64,000 bases of DNA from Siphonodentalium dalli (GCA_032622095.1 CP136063.1:23066987-23130986); one strand, 5' to 3'; shown: positions 35,253-47,640, counted from the stretch's first letter. The notes: generated from the letters alone by a model not told the origin. A program made the numbers and translations.

Positions 35253-36608
35253 GAGGCCGATCACGATCGGCAGATGTTTAACCCATCCCTTGGCGATAAT
35301 AAATTGTTATGATCAGAATCATAATCGTTTAATGTTGAATTATAGAGTATACTGTTATGATCTAAAGTAGTATATGACAAATGTACATAATAACCAGTAA
35401 TAACACAAATTATTGGAATGTATGAGTCAATATAGAAGGGTTAATATAACATCTAAACTCTAGAGCCTGTCACCACTACCATAGTGTAAGCAGTTCTATT
35501 CATGTTGTTGCAAATTGCCATGTGAGATATCAAAATAATATAATTATTTATTTAATGGAAAAGGTTAAAAGACATGGAATGGGTAAAAGGGGTTAAATCA
35601 CCTATCTCTGCCCTGTTTGATCCAATGTAGTCCCATCATCCAAGGACTTAGAGAGCTCCATTGGTCTAGTTAAATAAATTCACATGGCTAAGTTGTGGTT
35701 AAAAAGATAGCTAAATCAATTTATCCAATAATTCACTTATCTGTGTCTTATACAGAGCTAACATATGAGGGCTATAAATAACTCTCAAAGCAATAAACTA
35801 TATTGTCTTTTATCTTGCTCACAGAGAAGCAGGTATTCATTAATTGTAAGTTACTTGGGTTATAATCTGGATAATTCTTAGTTTAAAAACGGCCATATCT
35901 CTGGTATAACAAATTGGATCTAACCCATATTCAAACTCGTTCTGTATTTTGAGTTGAGAAACTCACATACCAAATTTGGTTCCTATCAGATGAAAAATGG
36001 TTGATTTATCGAAGTACATGTATGTGTGAATTATATGTCAAAGGACCATAACTCCATTAAAAATCCGATCAAACCCATATTCGAACTCAATCTGTGTGTT
36101 GGTCTGAGAAACTCATACACCAAATTTGGTTCCAATCAGATAAAAAATGTTAGAGTTATGGCAGAATTAATGAATTCTAATTCGAAAAAGGGCCATAACT
36201 CCGTAAAAAAAACTCGGATCAAACCCATATTCGAACTCGATCTGTATTTTGGGCCGAGAAACTCACATACCAAATTTGGTTCCGATCAGATAAAAAATGT
36301 TTGAGTTATGGCAGAATGTGTGAATTCTAAGTAAGAAAAGGGCCACAACTCTGTAAAAAAAAGTCGGATCAAACCCATATTCGAACTCGATCTGTATTTT
36401 GGGTTGAAAACCCCATATACAAATTTTGGTTTTGATCAGGTAAAAAATGTTTGAGTTATCGCATTACACGTAAAGTGTCTATGGACGGACAGACAGACGG
36501 ACGGTACGACGGCTCGACAGACGGACGGACGGACGGACGGACGAACGACGAGTGGTCAATCCGGACGTTGACACTATGTGTACCATACTATGGTATGGGT
36601 ACACATAA
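35253..36608 (+). mobile_element. Pearl-like element, copy 2, uninterrupted
   Basis: Matches 7651-9530 nearly base for base over the leader and tandem units, then ACGG tract (36483-36545) and terminal hairpin ACCATACTATGGTATGGGTA. It lacks the MITE present in copy 1. Confidence 0.8.
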
Positions 36609-36649
36609 AAACTCAAAACCACAATAGCACGTAAAAAAAAAAACCCAGA

Positions 36650-38360
36650 AAATTTACATACCGAGCCACAAACATATAGTAGGATGTACAGCTGAGTGTC
36701 GTCTGATCTACACTATGTGGGGCTCACTATGGGATAGGTATATATATATAAGTGGGATATATACTTACCATCATTACTAGATGAACTTCTCCAAGAATTA
36801 TATTTTTCTCCCATAGCGAGCCCCAAACATAGAATATCATGTACTCTACGGGGCTCACTATGGGATAGGTACATATATGTAAGTTGAAAGTGGGATACTT
36901 ACAAGCATCACTAGCTCCAGGAATTACATTTTACTCCCACACCGAGCCCCAAACATATAGTAGGATGTACAGAGTGTCGTCTAGTGCTCTACAATGTGTG
37001 GGGCTCACTATGGGATAGGTACATATATGTAAGTGGAATACTTACCATCATTACTAGATGAACTTCTCCAGGAATTTTACTCCCATACCGAGCCCCAAAC
37101 ATTGGGTAGGATGTACAGCTGAGTGTCGTCTGATCTACATTGTGCGGGGCTCACTATGGGATAGGTAAGTGGGATACATACCATCATTACTAGATGAACT
37201 GCTGCAGGAATTATATTTTACTCCCATACCGAGCCCCAAACATTGGGTAGGATGTACAGCTGAGTGTCGTCTGCTCTACACTGTGTGGGGCTCACTATGG
37301 GATGGTTACATACATGTATATGTAAGTGGAATACTTACCATCATTACTAGATGAACTTCTCCAGGAATTTTACTCCCATACCGAGCCCCAAACATTGGGT
37401 AGGATGTACAGCTGAGTGTCGTCTGATCTACACTGTGCGGGGCTCACTATGGGATAGGTAAGTGGGATACATACCATCATTACTAGATGAACTGCTGCAG
37501 GAATTATATTTTACTCCCATACCGAGCCCCAAACATTGGGTAGGATGTACAGCTGAGTGTCGTCTGCTCTACACTGTGTGGGGCTCACTATGGGATAGGT
37601 ACATACATGTATATGTAAGTGGAATACTTACCATCATTACTAGATGAACTTCTCCAGGAATTTTACTCCCATACCGAGCCCCAAACATTGGGTAGGATGT
37701 ACAGCTGAGTGTCGTCTGATCTACACTGTGCGGGGCTCACTATGGGATAGGTAAGTGGGGATACATACCATCATTACTAGATGAACTGCTGCAGGAATTA
37801 TATTTTACTCCCATACCGAGCCCCAAACATTGGGTAGGATGTACAGCTGAGTGTCGTCTGCTCTACACTGTGTGGGGCTCACTATGGGATAGGTACATAC
37901 ATGTATATGTAAGTGGAATACTTACCATCATTACTAGATGAACTTCTCCAGGAATTTTACTCCCATACCGAGCCCCAAACATTGGGTAGGATGTACAGCT
38001 GAGTGTCGTCTGATCTACACTGTGCGGGGCTCACTATGGGATAGGTAAGTGGGATACTTATCATCATTACTAGATGAACCAGTCCAGCTGCTCTATGATT
38101 TATATCTCACAGTTGTCCTCCCATAAGAGATACTTCCATTAACACTGTATCAGGTATTATAGTTTGCACCCATAGTGAGCCCCACACATAGATGATCATG
38201 TACTGTACATTAACACTGTATCAGGTATTATAGTTTGCACCCATAGTGAGCCCCACACATAGATGATCATGTACTGTACATTAACACTGTATCAGGTATT
38301 ATAGTTTGCACCCATAATGAGCCCCACACATAGATGATCATGTACTGTGTGGGGCTCACT
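36650..38360 (-). repeat. Tandem array of exon-end copies plus hairpin
   Basis: Units of about 134-157 bases, from 37046 organised as a 293-294-base dimer. Each unit has, on the minus strand, a copy of the last 40-60 bases of the 38387-38636 exon with its donor (AGTAATGATG|GTAAGT or GTATGT), then a hairpin with GAGCCCCA and TGGGGCTC arms as in the D-family MITE. Exon-like ends lie at 36769, 36903, 37046, 37182, 37339, 37475, 37632, 37769, 37926 and 38063. The copy at 38063 is the longest but its donor is mutated to AT. No good acceptor precedes the units. Confidence 0.85.
38137..38350 (+). repeat. Tandem repeat, 71-base unit, 3 copies
   Basis: CATTAACACTGTATCAGGTA units at 38137, 38208 and 38279, each with one GAGCCCCACACATAG hairpin arm. 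It lies between the array and the functional exon. Confidence 0.9.
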
Positions 38361-38386
38361 ACGGGATAGACCTGTGGGATACTTAC

Positions 38387-38636
38387 AATCGTTACTCGAT
38401 GAACCACTCCAGCTGCTCCATGAATTATAATTATATCTCACAGTTGTCGTCGTCCCATAACTTTTACTGCCGGACGAAGATACGGCAAGCATGAACTTAA
38501 ATGACCCAGAACTATAGGAAGGGGCATATTTTTCGTTAGCTTTCTTGTGAACCTTGACCTCGACTGTATGACCCTCATGACACTTCTGCCATTTCGCCCA
38601 TTTGAAATATTTGGAGCATTTATATGTTTCTGTTTT
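38387..38636 (-). CDS. B-type half-domain exon, membrane-proximal
   Basis: This is a 250-base exon: acceptor TTATCATTTCAG, donor GATT|GTAAGT, phase 0 in and phase 1 out. It begins KTETYKC and has C-x11-C with W three before the second cysteine, then EGHTVEVKV and a Ser/Tyr-rich region ending SGSSSND that probably forms a stalk before the membrane. An in-frame ATG at 38699 with a hydrophobic run (TVVIICMYLICILLSF) lies immediately upstream, so this exon could alternatively be a first coding exon with a signal peptide. I prefer splicing, because the acceptor is good and the phase matches the 50 kb exon. The donor edge is the seed of the tandem array at 36.65-38.36 kb. Confidence 0.72.
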
Positions 38637-38924
38637 CTGAAATGATAATAAGATACAGATAAGATACATACATATTATCACAACAGTGTGTTGATCCATG
38701 TCGTAATATCATGTCGAGTTGAGGTGGGCAGATTGCCGGATCAAACGAGACATGATGCAACGTCATGGATCAACTCACTGCTGTGATAAAAGGTTTATTA
38801 TATGATGCCCAGTTTACAATAATAACCATTTGATCTGATTTAATTACCGATTGTTTTCACATCAGTAGTTTAATTTTCTTAATTTCAACAGATAAATAGT
38901 CCATTGTCATTAATTGGCACATCT

Positions 38925-39385
38925 CGGCAAATGGAAATGGAGAATAATCTTGCTCAAAGTAGTTATATTTACAAATATTATATCCAAATTGACAACACAC
39001 GACATCATTCTTATATATTAATTAAATGCAGTGACTCTCGGTGGCAAAATAGTTTTCGTTAGTTTATCTCTGAGAGTTGCATCCCGAATGGAGAGGTAAA
39101 TATTTATAATTGAGCGTGGTTTGGACGATGTTTTCTATGACGTGGTAAGATGATTTGATTGAGATTTTCGGAGATGTTAGTACAGTAATGCCCTAAGTAA
39201 TCGACCTCTTAACCAAAGCAGAATTATGGATAACTTTTCAGGATTTAGTCGGAAATATGGCTTGTTGCCATTCATAAGTCGATTACTTAGGGCATTACTG
39301 TAGAATCTTACATTCCTCCTGTTGGGGTAGCGCCTTACTACTAACTTATCAGTTTCACGCACCCTAACAAGTCCATAATATGCCT
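38925..39385 (+). repeat. Dispersed repeat P, interrupted by a MITE
   Basis: Copy of the 15722 repeat; the mariner-type MITE at 39183-39300 is inserted at the TA of GATGTTAGTAGAAT. Confidence 0.75.
39183..39300. mobile_element. Mariner-type MITE, family C
   Basis: 118 bases, CAGTAATGCCCTAAGTAATC to GGGCATTACTG, flanked by TA at both sides (39181-39182, 39301-39302). The uninterrupted site is seen in the repeat P copies at 16004 and 53518. Confidence 0.9.
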
Positions 39386-39637
39386 TTAACCCTTTGAGTG
39401 CCAGGGGCCGATCTCATCGGCCCAAAACCTACAAAATAAGTCTGTTAAAGAATATAAGAATAAATTATTAAAATTGTAAAAAATTGTAAAAAAAAAAAAA
39501 TTAAAAAAAAATTGTTAGGCCAATGCATTCTCTTATATATGCGAGACGACCTATGGTCGACTCGCATATATAAGAGAATGCATTGGCACAGGGTATATGG
39601 GTTGATACAAAAATCGACCTGGCACTCAAAGGGTTAA
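39386..39637 (-). mobile_element. piggyBac-like MITE, family A'
   Basis: TTAA at both ends, termini CCCTTTGAGTGCCAGG and complement, shared hairpin core intact. Opposite orientation to 21877. Confidence 0.87.
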
Positions 39638-39689
39638 CCATTACGTTGGTGATACTGATTAGCTATTTTCAGTTTGGACGTTAAAATCC

Positions 39690-40263
39690 ATAAGCCATAA
39701 CTCCGTAAAAAAAAAATGGATCAAACCCAAATTCGTATTCTATCTGTATTTTGGGGTGAGAAACTCACATACCAAATTTGATCAGATAATTTTTTTTTAA
39801 GTTATTGCAGCATGCATGTATTCTAAGTCGAAGAAGGGCCTTAACTCCGTAAAAAAAACTCTGATCAAACCCACATGCACGATCTGTATTTTGGGCTGAG
39901 AATCACAAATACAAAATTTGGTTCTGATCGAATAAAAAATGTTTTGAGTTATTGCAATCTACGGACAGACAGACAGACAGATGGACAAACGACAAATGGT
40001 TAATCCGAACATCGACATTATGTGTACCATACAGTAATGCCCAAAGTAAGTGACCACTTAACCACATCAGAATTATGGGGATTTAGTCGGAAATATGGCT
40101 TGTTGCCATTCATCGGAAAGCTCTCGGTGAGAGCTTTCCGATGAAGATGAATGGCAACAAGACTTATTTCCAACTAAATCCTGAAAAATTACCCATAATT
40201 CTGCTGTGGTTAATTGGTCACTTACTTAGGGAATTACTGTACAATGGTATGGGTACACATAAA
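39690..40263 (+). mobile_element. Pearl-like element, 5' truncated, with nested MITE
   Basis: Two core units (GCCATAACTCCGTAAAAA, AAACCC), an ACAG tract (39965-39988) and the terminal hairpin split by the family C MITE at 40032-40239. Confidence 0.75.
40032..40239. mobile_element. Mariner-type MITE, family C, nested
   Basis: 208-base palindrome inserted at TA inside the loop of the pearl-like terminal hairpin: ACCATA before, TACAATGGTATGGG after. Contains GGAAAGCTCTCGGTGAGAGC at the apex. Confidence 0.92.
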
Positions 40264-40301
40264 AATCAAAATAAATTAACCATTCAATAGGGGCAAAGAG
40301 T

Positions 40302-42487
40302 GTGCTCAACTTTAAAAGGGAATAATTTAATGTGTTACAGTCAATGGAGCGATTAGGAATGTGGAAAGTTGAAATGTCTAATACTAGTTTATCAACATGA
40401 AGAGATATATATATATACAAAAGTAAAATCTAAGATGGTTGCTGGCGGCTATGTTTTCCAATAAAATTCAAAAACATTTTAAAGCTTTAGTCATGCAAAG
40501 AGTAAAATCCATGATGGCTGCTGACAGCCATGTTTTAATGCCCCAAAAATGACTTGTTCCCATATACATTCCAATTTCCACAGCCATGACAAATTTCATG
40601 ATGATCAGACTAAAGGTATGACCTGTAGCCCATGCTAAAGGTTTTACTAGTAGTCATACAAAGAGTAAAATCCAAGATGGCTGCTGGCGGCCATGTTTTT
40701 TGGCCGAATGACCCCAAAATGATAATTTCCCATCTACATATCATTGTTAACATCCACAACATATTTTATGATGATCCAACCAAAGGTACGACCTGTAGCC
40801 TGTGTCAAAGGATTTAGTCATGCAATGAGTAAAATCCAAGATGTCTACCGGTGGCCATGTTTTTTGGTCGAATGACCCCAAAATTACTCGTTCCCATCTA
40901 CATGACAATATTAACATCCATGACAAATATCATGATGATCAGACGAACAGTACGACCTGTAGCCCATGCTTATGGATTGAATTTTGAAATCCAAGATGGC
41001 CACTGTTTTTGTCCGAATGACCCCAAAATGACTCGTTCCCATCAACATTCCAATTTGAACAGTCATGACAAATTTCATGATGATCAGACTAAAGGCACGA
41101 CCTGTAGCCCATGCTAAAGGATTTAGTCATACAAAGAGTAAAATCCCAGATGGCTGCTGACCGCCATGTATTTTAGCCGAATGACATAAATGACTCGTTC
41201 CCATCTACATGTGATTGTTAACATCCATGACAAATTTGATGATGATCCGACCAAAGGTACGACCTGTAGCCTGTGCCAAAGGATTTAGTCATGCAAAGAG
41301 TAAAATCCAAGATGGCTGCTGGTGGCCATGTTTTTTGGCCAAATGACCCCAAAATTACTCGTTCCTATCTACATGTCAATATTAACATTCATGACAAATT
41401 TCATGATGATCAGACGAATAGTACGACCTGAAGCACGTGCTAATGGATTGAATTTTGAAATCCAAGATGGCCACTGGCAGCCATGTTTTTTGTCCGAATG
41501 ACCCCCAAAATGACTCGTTCCCATCAACATTCCAATTTCAACAGCCATGACAAATTTCATGATGATCAGACTAAAGGTACGACCTGTAGCCCGTGCTAAA
41601 GGATTTAGTCATACAAAGAGTAAAATCCAAGATGGCTGCTGGTGGCCATGTTTTTTAGCCGAATGACTCCAAAATGACTCGTTCCCATCTACATGTCATT
41701 GTTAACAGCCATGATAAATTGTATGATGATTCGACCAAAGGTACGACCTGTGGCCTGTGCCAAAGGATTTAGTCATGCAAAGAGTAAAATCCAAGATGGC
41801 TGCCAGCGGCCATGTTTTTTGGCCGAATGACCCCAAAATAACTCGTTCACATCTACATGTCAATATTAACATCCATGACAAATTTCATGACAATCAGACG
41901 AACAGTACGACCTGTAGCCATGGTAATGGATCAAATTTTAAAATCCAATATGGCCGCTGGGCGCTGGCGGTCATGTTTTTTCTCGGTATGACCCCAAAAT
42001 CGACTCGTTCCCATCAACATTCCAATTTCAACAGCCATGACAAATTTCATGATGATCAGACTAAAGGTACGACCGGTAGCCCGTGCTAAAGGATTTAGTC
42101 ATACAAAGAGTAAAATCCAAGATGGCTGCTGGCAGCCATATTCTTTTGGCCGAATGACCCCAAAATAATAAGTTCCCATCTACATGTGATTGTTAACATC
42201 CATGACAAATTTATGATGATCCGACCAAAGGTACGACCTATAGCCTGTGCTAAAGGATTTAGTCATGCAAAGAGTAAAATCTAAGATGGCTGCCGGCGGC
42301 TATGTTTTTTGGCCGAATGACCCCAAAATTACTTGTTCCCATCTACATGTCAATATTAACATCCATGACAAATTTCATAATGATCAGACGAATAGTACAA
42401 CCTGTAACCCATGCTAATGGATTGAAGTTTGAAATCCAAGATGGCCGCTGGCGGCCATGTTTTTTTTCCGAATGACCCCAAAATAAT
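40302..42487 (+). mobile_element. S-type tandem-repeat element, right end missing
   Basis: Left end CTCAACTTTAAAAGGG and ATGGAGCGATTAGGAATG, then about thirteen units of 150-160 bases (AAAATCCAAGATGGCTGCTG, CTCGTTCCCATCTACATGTC). The array ends at an unrelated inverted-repeat element at 42488. Confidence 0.75.
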
Positions 42488-42849
42488 ATTTTTTTACCCA
42501 AAATATGTATCTCCTATAATAAATATCTTGGACACTGAATGAACTAATGGTTATATATTTCTTGCTTGCAAGATCATAGAAGTCGTTTTAAAAATCGGTA
42601 CGGAGTACCTACAGTACGCGCACTGTCAAACCTAAACAACTTTACCTCTGGACCAATCGTGTGAGTCCTTTCGCTATAGAAGCGAATGACAAGTAAGATT
42701 TCGATCCTTTTAATTTCTTCCTCCTGTGTGTTTGATGCGTTTGACCGAGTGCGCGGGGCGGGAATGTTGATATCCCAACTGGGAGGGCCCTCTGTGTTCA
42801 GTGTCCAAGATATTTATTATAGGAGATACATATTTTGGGTAAAAAAATA
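42488..42849. mobile_element. Inverted-repeat MITE with 50-base ends
   Basis: TTTTTTTACCCAAAATATGT, then CTCC and AATATCTTGGACACTG at the left are matched in reverse at 42796-42849. A further copy of the inner part (TATCTTGGACACTGAATGAA) follows directly at 42873. Confidence 0.75.
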
Positions 42850-43956
42850 GTATACACATGTATCTCCGTCAAATATATCTTGGACACTGAATGAACTAAT
42901 GGTTATAATTAGAATTCTTGAAGAGGAGGAGGCCACGAGGCAGATAATCAGACTATGTCCATGAAACCCGCCTGCTGAAGCAGAAAAGACCTGCATCCTG
43001 TACCAAAAAGATTTCTTGGTAGACATGTGCCAAAAAATAAATCATTGTGTCCCATATGCAGTAGCTCAGATAAACCCCAATACAACTGAGCCTCCTAAAA
43101 GGAAACAACACGTACCTCGTGTGCCCTAATGATCACAGGGTGAAGGTGTCCAAGACAAACATTGGTCATAGGCCAGGGAGATAACTCATTCGTTCATGTT
43201 CCTAATAGGATAAAGGAACCTATACCCCCCCCCCCCCCCCCACCCCCCCTTAGAGGATGAAGCAGCACTAGCACGACATCCAGAGGATGATGACCGGCCC
43301 ACAAGACATGCAAAAGGGGCACCCCAATCCCCCCCGCCTCCCCCATAAACGCCGAATCAATGCTCATAATGGATCTCGCAAAATGAGTCAATGTTCAGTG
43401 CGGTATGACTAACTTGACAGTATTTTGAGCCCGACCGAGAGACCCAGGGGAGATATGAGAAACCGTTGGGCCCAGACCAATGGGGGGAACCATGGATACA
43501 CCAGGAAAATATGACGGAGTTGAGCTGATTATGTCCAGAGCACTGGGAATAATGTCCATGGAAAGAAAAAGCATACACATAAGGGAGGGGACCAGGACGG
43601 AAAGAGTGCCTGCCTCCGGTACACCAAGCCAAGGAACTGGAAATTGAAGTGTACGGTCAACCAAGGAGAGGAACTGATACCGCTAATGGAACACTGTCTG
43701 ATCATACTGCCAATCTGTGATGCAATGCACAGGCCTGCATGGTTTCAAATTAATGTGGAACTGAGTTATCGTTAGTCAGGTGGTTGTATAGGTAACCCAT
43801 ACCGTAGGTTAGCAGAAAAGTTACACAAACTGTGATAACACGACAACTGGTATTATCAAGCACCGATGGGCATGCAGCAATAATTGTTAAATGTCGCAAA
43901 TAAGGTGAGAATCGGTGATCGGTAAATCGGATTAGAATTAGAATCACGCCCGTCAA
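42850..43956. other. Low-copy sequence, no supported gene
   Basis: C-rich low-complexity tracts near 43226-43250. 43780-43835 is an inverted relative of 23900-23955. Overlapping frames on the minus strand at 43357-43664 have no recognisable domain. Confidence 0.4.
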
Positions 43957-44238
43957 GTGATGTGAAACACTCGGCCAGAGTGAGAACATAGAATTGGAAA
44001 ATATTTGTGGTCAAAGTCGGAACTGCGACAAACACTATAACAAAATGGACTACATACAGGACGCATATATAGACACCAACGAGCGTAGTTCAGACGATAG
44101 TGTCTATGGAGCGGAACAGTCAAAATTCATTATATGTTCGGCTAAGAGAGTAGAACGCTAAAGTCCCCTGTGAGATATAGCACCCGCATACTAACTTATC
44201 AGGTTCACACCCACGATCAAGTCCATAATACGTCTAGG
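43957..44238 (+). repeat. Dispersed repeat P, diverged
   Basis: Recognisable from AGTGATGTGAAACACTCGG to CACGATCAAGTCCATAATAC, more diverged than other copies. Confidence 0.6.
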
Positions 44239-44599
44239 TTTGTCTCATAAAAGCGGCCTAATCGTTGAATAAAATTCGAACAGATTTGAAGGCCCGAAAC
44301 TAGAAAGACTGGTCTCAACAACACCTGGAATACCCTGACGGGATAAGAAGGGAGGTGATAATGGAGGCGAAATAAACTTATTCAGGAGCAGTTCCTGATT
44401 GTGGCACATAGCCAGAGCAATGGGATATGGCAGCAAGCAGACTGACAGAGGAAACCTCAAAGTACAAAGAAAGGAGGTAATATTGCACTAAACACTCAGT
44501 CGAATGATTGCAACTTGTTGGCGACAAGGAACAATCAGGTAGCCAAGGCAAGAAAGGGTTTCGGAAAAACCGGTATGTGTCGTGACAGCATGAACCTGG

Positions 44600-44834
44600 A
44601 TGGACTGAGGCAGGACCAGCGGTAGCTGCTGCAGAACATCCATCGCTGCGAAGGTTGTGGAAGACGCGACTACATATAGAGGAGGCATGACCACCAACAG
44701 ACTCCGAGCCTGCTGCGCAGGCTGTACCGAGTTGACAGAGGAAAATCCATTGTTGCCCGACTGTGTGACGGTTGAGGAAGCCGCGACTACAAATAGAGGA
44801 GGCATGACCACCAACAGACTCTGAGCCTGCAGTG
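44600..44834 (-). repeat. Two-copy direct repeat, 117-base period
   Basis: GGAGGCATGACCACCAACAG at 44681 and 44798. The period is a multiple of three, so overlapping minus-strand frames up to 158 codons stay open and show GSESVGGHASSICSR twice. Coding is possible but unsupported. Confidence 0.6.
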
Positions 44835-44935
44835 TCAATGACACTGTAGCTCAACTTGGAAAGGGAATAATTTCATGTGTTTCAGTCAATGGAGTGATTA
44901 GGAATGTGGAAAGTTGAAAGGCCTAGTTATGACAT
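44829..44935 (+). mobile_element. 5' end fragment of an S-type element
   Basis: AGTGTCAATGACACTGTAGC, CTCAACTTGG and ATGGAGTGATTAGGAATG, then unrelated sequence. Confidence 0.65.
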
Positions 44936-45189
44936 ATTTATGTCCAAAACCGGCCAGGACTTCCAATTTTATTCAATAATAAATAAATTGTATCCCCCAA
45001 TCCGGTGACAGTCCAATGACAGTCTGCAAAAAACAAATACCACTGCTTGAGAGCTATTTTCCAAATAACTTTTTTTCAACTTCTAACCCCACCCAGGATT
45101 AATTTAAAATGAGCACTACTTCTGAAGGATTAGGGGCTCTAGCCCATAATCCAAATAGCCCATAAACCTGGGATTGGCGACAATTTTAG

Positions 45190-45303
45190 CTCCTAAACCG
45201 CAAATGTTAACTCAGATGGATGGACAGACAGACGCCGGGACACACAACGACTCGACAACCCAGATGCCGACATTATGTGTACCACTGATGTGGGTACACA
45301 TAA
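45190..45303 (+). mobile_element. Pearl-like 3' end
   Basis: Short GGATGGACAGACAGACG tract and terminal hairpin TGTGTACCACTGATGTGGGT ending ACACATAA. Confidence 0.6.
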
Positions 45304-46850
45304 TATACAGTTTTTGAGAAAATCGGTTCATAAATGTGACCAGTAGGGTGTGCCAAAGCCAAGTTGACGCCGTACAGACGGACGGACGCCAACTGATGGC
45401 AATAGCCCAACTTGACTTTGTCAGTTGTGCTAAAAATGATCTATTTATGACAAAATCTATTAACATATATTTTTATTATTCATAGTTAAACTTCAATTTT
45501 GACAGGTCTGGACAATTTGGTAACTGATATTCACCTTAATTATTTCATACTTGGTAACATAAATTCAAGTTTAAATGCATGCATATTCAATCAGACTTTT
45601 CGCTCTTGTAACATGCCATATGGCCGACGAGAATGCCATCAGTGTGTTTCTATATTTTCCCAATATTATGTCCCCAGTCGTAATCAGTCCGGAAACACAC
45701 ACACATGCAATGCACAGGACCTTAAACATAAAAATGTCCCCCAGTCGTTAAGCAGTGTGATTCTATTTTTAGAAAATTATGTCCGCAGTCTGGATTATTT
45801 TGATGTCCACATTTTGAAAACACACGAAAAAAATATTATGTCCCTTATTGGAAAACACACAATAAAGTGAATTTTTTTAATGAGAATGTTGGACACCGAC
45901 ACACAAGTTACATGTATGTGCATGTAGGATGTTACTAAAAATATATTTTATACACATCCTCTCTGAATGTTCCGAAGAGGGGACTTTTCAAGATATCAAT
46001 TTGGATTGGTCAATAAGGGTCCCAGAATGCCAAATCAGTACCCATTACGACCGGGGACCAGGGACCAGCCGAGGGGGCGACATAGGCGAAATAGTTGCCC
46101 TAGAGCCGTCAATTTCGCCCTACTAAGGCTCTAGGGCGAAGTTGAAGTCTCCTTGTAAAAAAAATATTTTTTAAATATAATAATAGTTATAGTATAATAT
46201 AGGACCATGACATAGGGTATACATTTGGCACTTAGAATGCCATATGATGAATATATTGTCCAACTTGGTTTTGTCTTAATTAGTGTATTGACACCTGTTA
46301 TTCAATCCATTAGTGGCCATAGTGGGGACCTAGTTATCACACCTGTGTACCATGGACACTCAGAGGTAGATTGTTATGAAATTAAACACACAAGTCAGTA
46401 TATATGTCACACCTACTGAAGCCTGTTGTATTGCTGGTGGATTAAGCTGAGAGTTTATTTGGTGGTGTAAATGATCATAATATAGGATCAATACTTATTT
46501 TGCTATAATCAATAATTTTGTGTTTAATATTACAAATTATTTACTAAGTACATTCACAAATTAAGAGGATAACTTTTTGATTATCAATATATGTTTGTTA
46601 TTAATAATTATTCATTCAAATTCATTGACAAAACAGCCTAGTTTTAACCCCCAAAAAAGAAAACAATCCGGTAATATAATTGATAATTGAGACTTTGAGT
46701 CTCCCCACTTCTCCCTATTTTCCCCTGACTTCTCCCTAAAATCTCCAGAGGGAGAAGTCACTTCTCCCTAAAATTTGACCCCTGGCTGGTCCCTGCCGGG
46801 GACGTCCCCGTTTGACAAGTGTCCCTGTTTCGTGGGTTGATTTTCCCGTG
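45304..46850. other. No supported gene
   Basis: A 123-codon frame at 45499-45870 (+) has no family match and its second half is a decayed direct repeat built on TTATGTCC. A GGGCGAA-rich inverted segment lies at 46075-46140. Confidence 0.35.
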
Positions 46851-46859
46851 TGTGTCCCC

Positions 46860-46958
46860 GATTGGAGGTTATAACCAACCCACACCACACACACACACGG
46901 ACGACGGATACCAAGCCATGGCAATAGCTCAAACTTCACAAAGTAAAGTTGAGCTAAA
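46860..46958 (+). mobile_element. 3' end fragment of an S-type element
   Basis: ACACACACGGACGACGGATA, CCATGGCAATAGCTCAAAC, ending AAGTAAAGTTGAGCTA. Confidence 0.65.
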
Positions 46959-47013
46959 AAACCATACAAGTGAAGGAGATATAATAGAATGATTAAGTCA
47001 AAAATATAAAAAA

Positions 47014-47346
47014 GTGGGTTGTATTTCTATTGAAGAAATTTACGGGCATCGATCAAGAAGTCTCATGAATAGGATTCAGATTGGGATCATATCCTTTTAT
47101 CAGGTGTGGAGTTCCTACTGCGATGAAGGAAAATGTCTTCTTCAATGTGGATCATTGGAAAATGAACAATGCAAACGAGATGGATTGGAGTGTGTTTGGT
47201 GGAACAATTGCTGTGTTTGGGCATCTAAGTCCATCAGTCCTATGGAATTCTTTTTTCTGTGAACAGGAGATAACCGAACCGAGATTGTGAAAGTGAAAGG
47301 AGATGGAAATTTCTGTCCGGAAGAAGGACAAATAGTGGATGTTTAA
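47014..47346 (+). pseudogene. Possible OTU-type gene remnant
   Basis: Two overlapping open frames here suggest a frame-broken coding remnant. Near the end, in the third frame, IVKVKGDGNFC precedes a premature stop; KGDGNC is the catalytic-cysteine motif of OTU cysteine proteases, here with an extra F before the cysteine and nothing recognisable after it. OTU fragments are common in transposon-associated genes of invertebrates. The rest of the region is not recognised. Confidence 0.25.
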
Positions 47347-47489
47347 ATCATGTGCTAAAATAGGAGGCAACCTGGAAAGCCATTAACTCATGGATACAAA
47401 TCATAACATAATTAAAGGAAAGTACAAAATATTCTTGAAGGAGGTTAAGCATGACAGTGATCACGGAGTTAGGACAATGGATAGAACTA

Positions 47490-47640
47490 CATTAATGCCC
47501 TATTAATCAACTCCTTGACCACAGTAGAATTATGGGAAATTTTTCAGGGTTTAGTCGGATATGACTTGTCACTGAGAGCTTTCCAATGATTGGCAACAAG
47601 CCATATTTCCGACTCCATCCTGAAATTAAGGGCATTACTG
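47490..47640. mobile_element. Mariner-type MITE, family C, decayed
   Basis: Starts CATTAATGCCCTATTAATC after TA, ends GGGCATTACTG before TA; the right arm has a deletion. Confidence 0.75.

Noticed and set aside
36026-36304. Frames over the pearl-like core units
   Set aside because: Non-coding tandem units; the frames differ between the two copies of the element.
44378-44854. Minus-strand 158-codon frame with GSESVGGHASSICSR repeats
   Set aside because: Explained by a 117-base two-copy repeat whose period is divisible by three; no splice or family support.
45499-45870. 123-codon plus-strand frame ending near an AATAAA
   Set aside because: Second half is a decayed direct repeat built on TTATGTCC; no domain, no splice partner.
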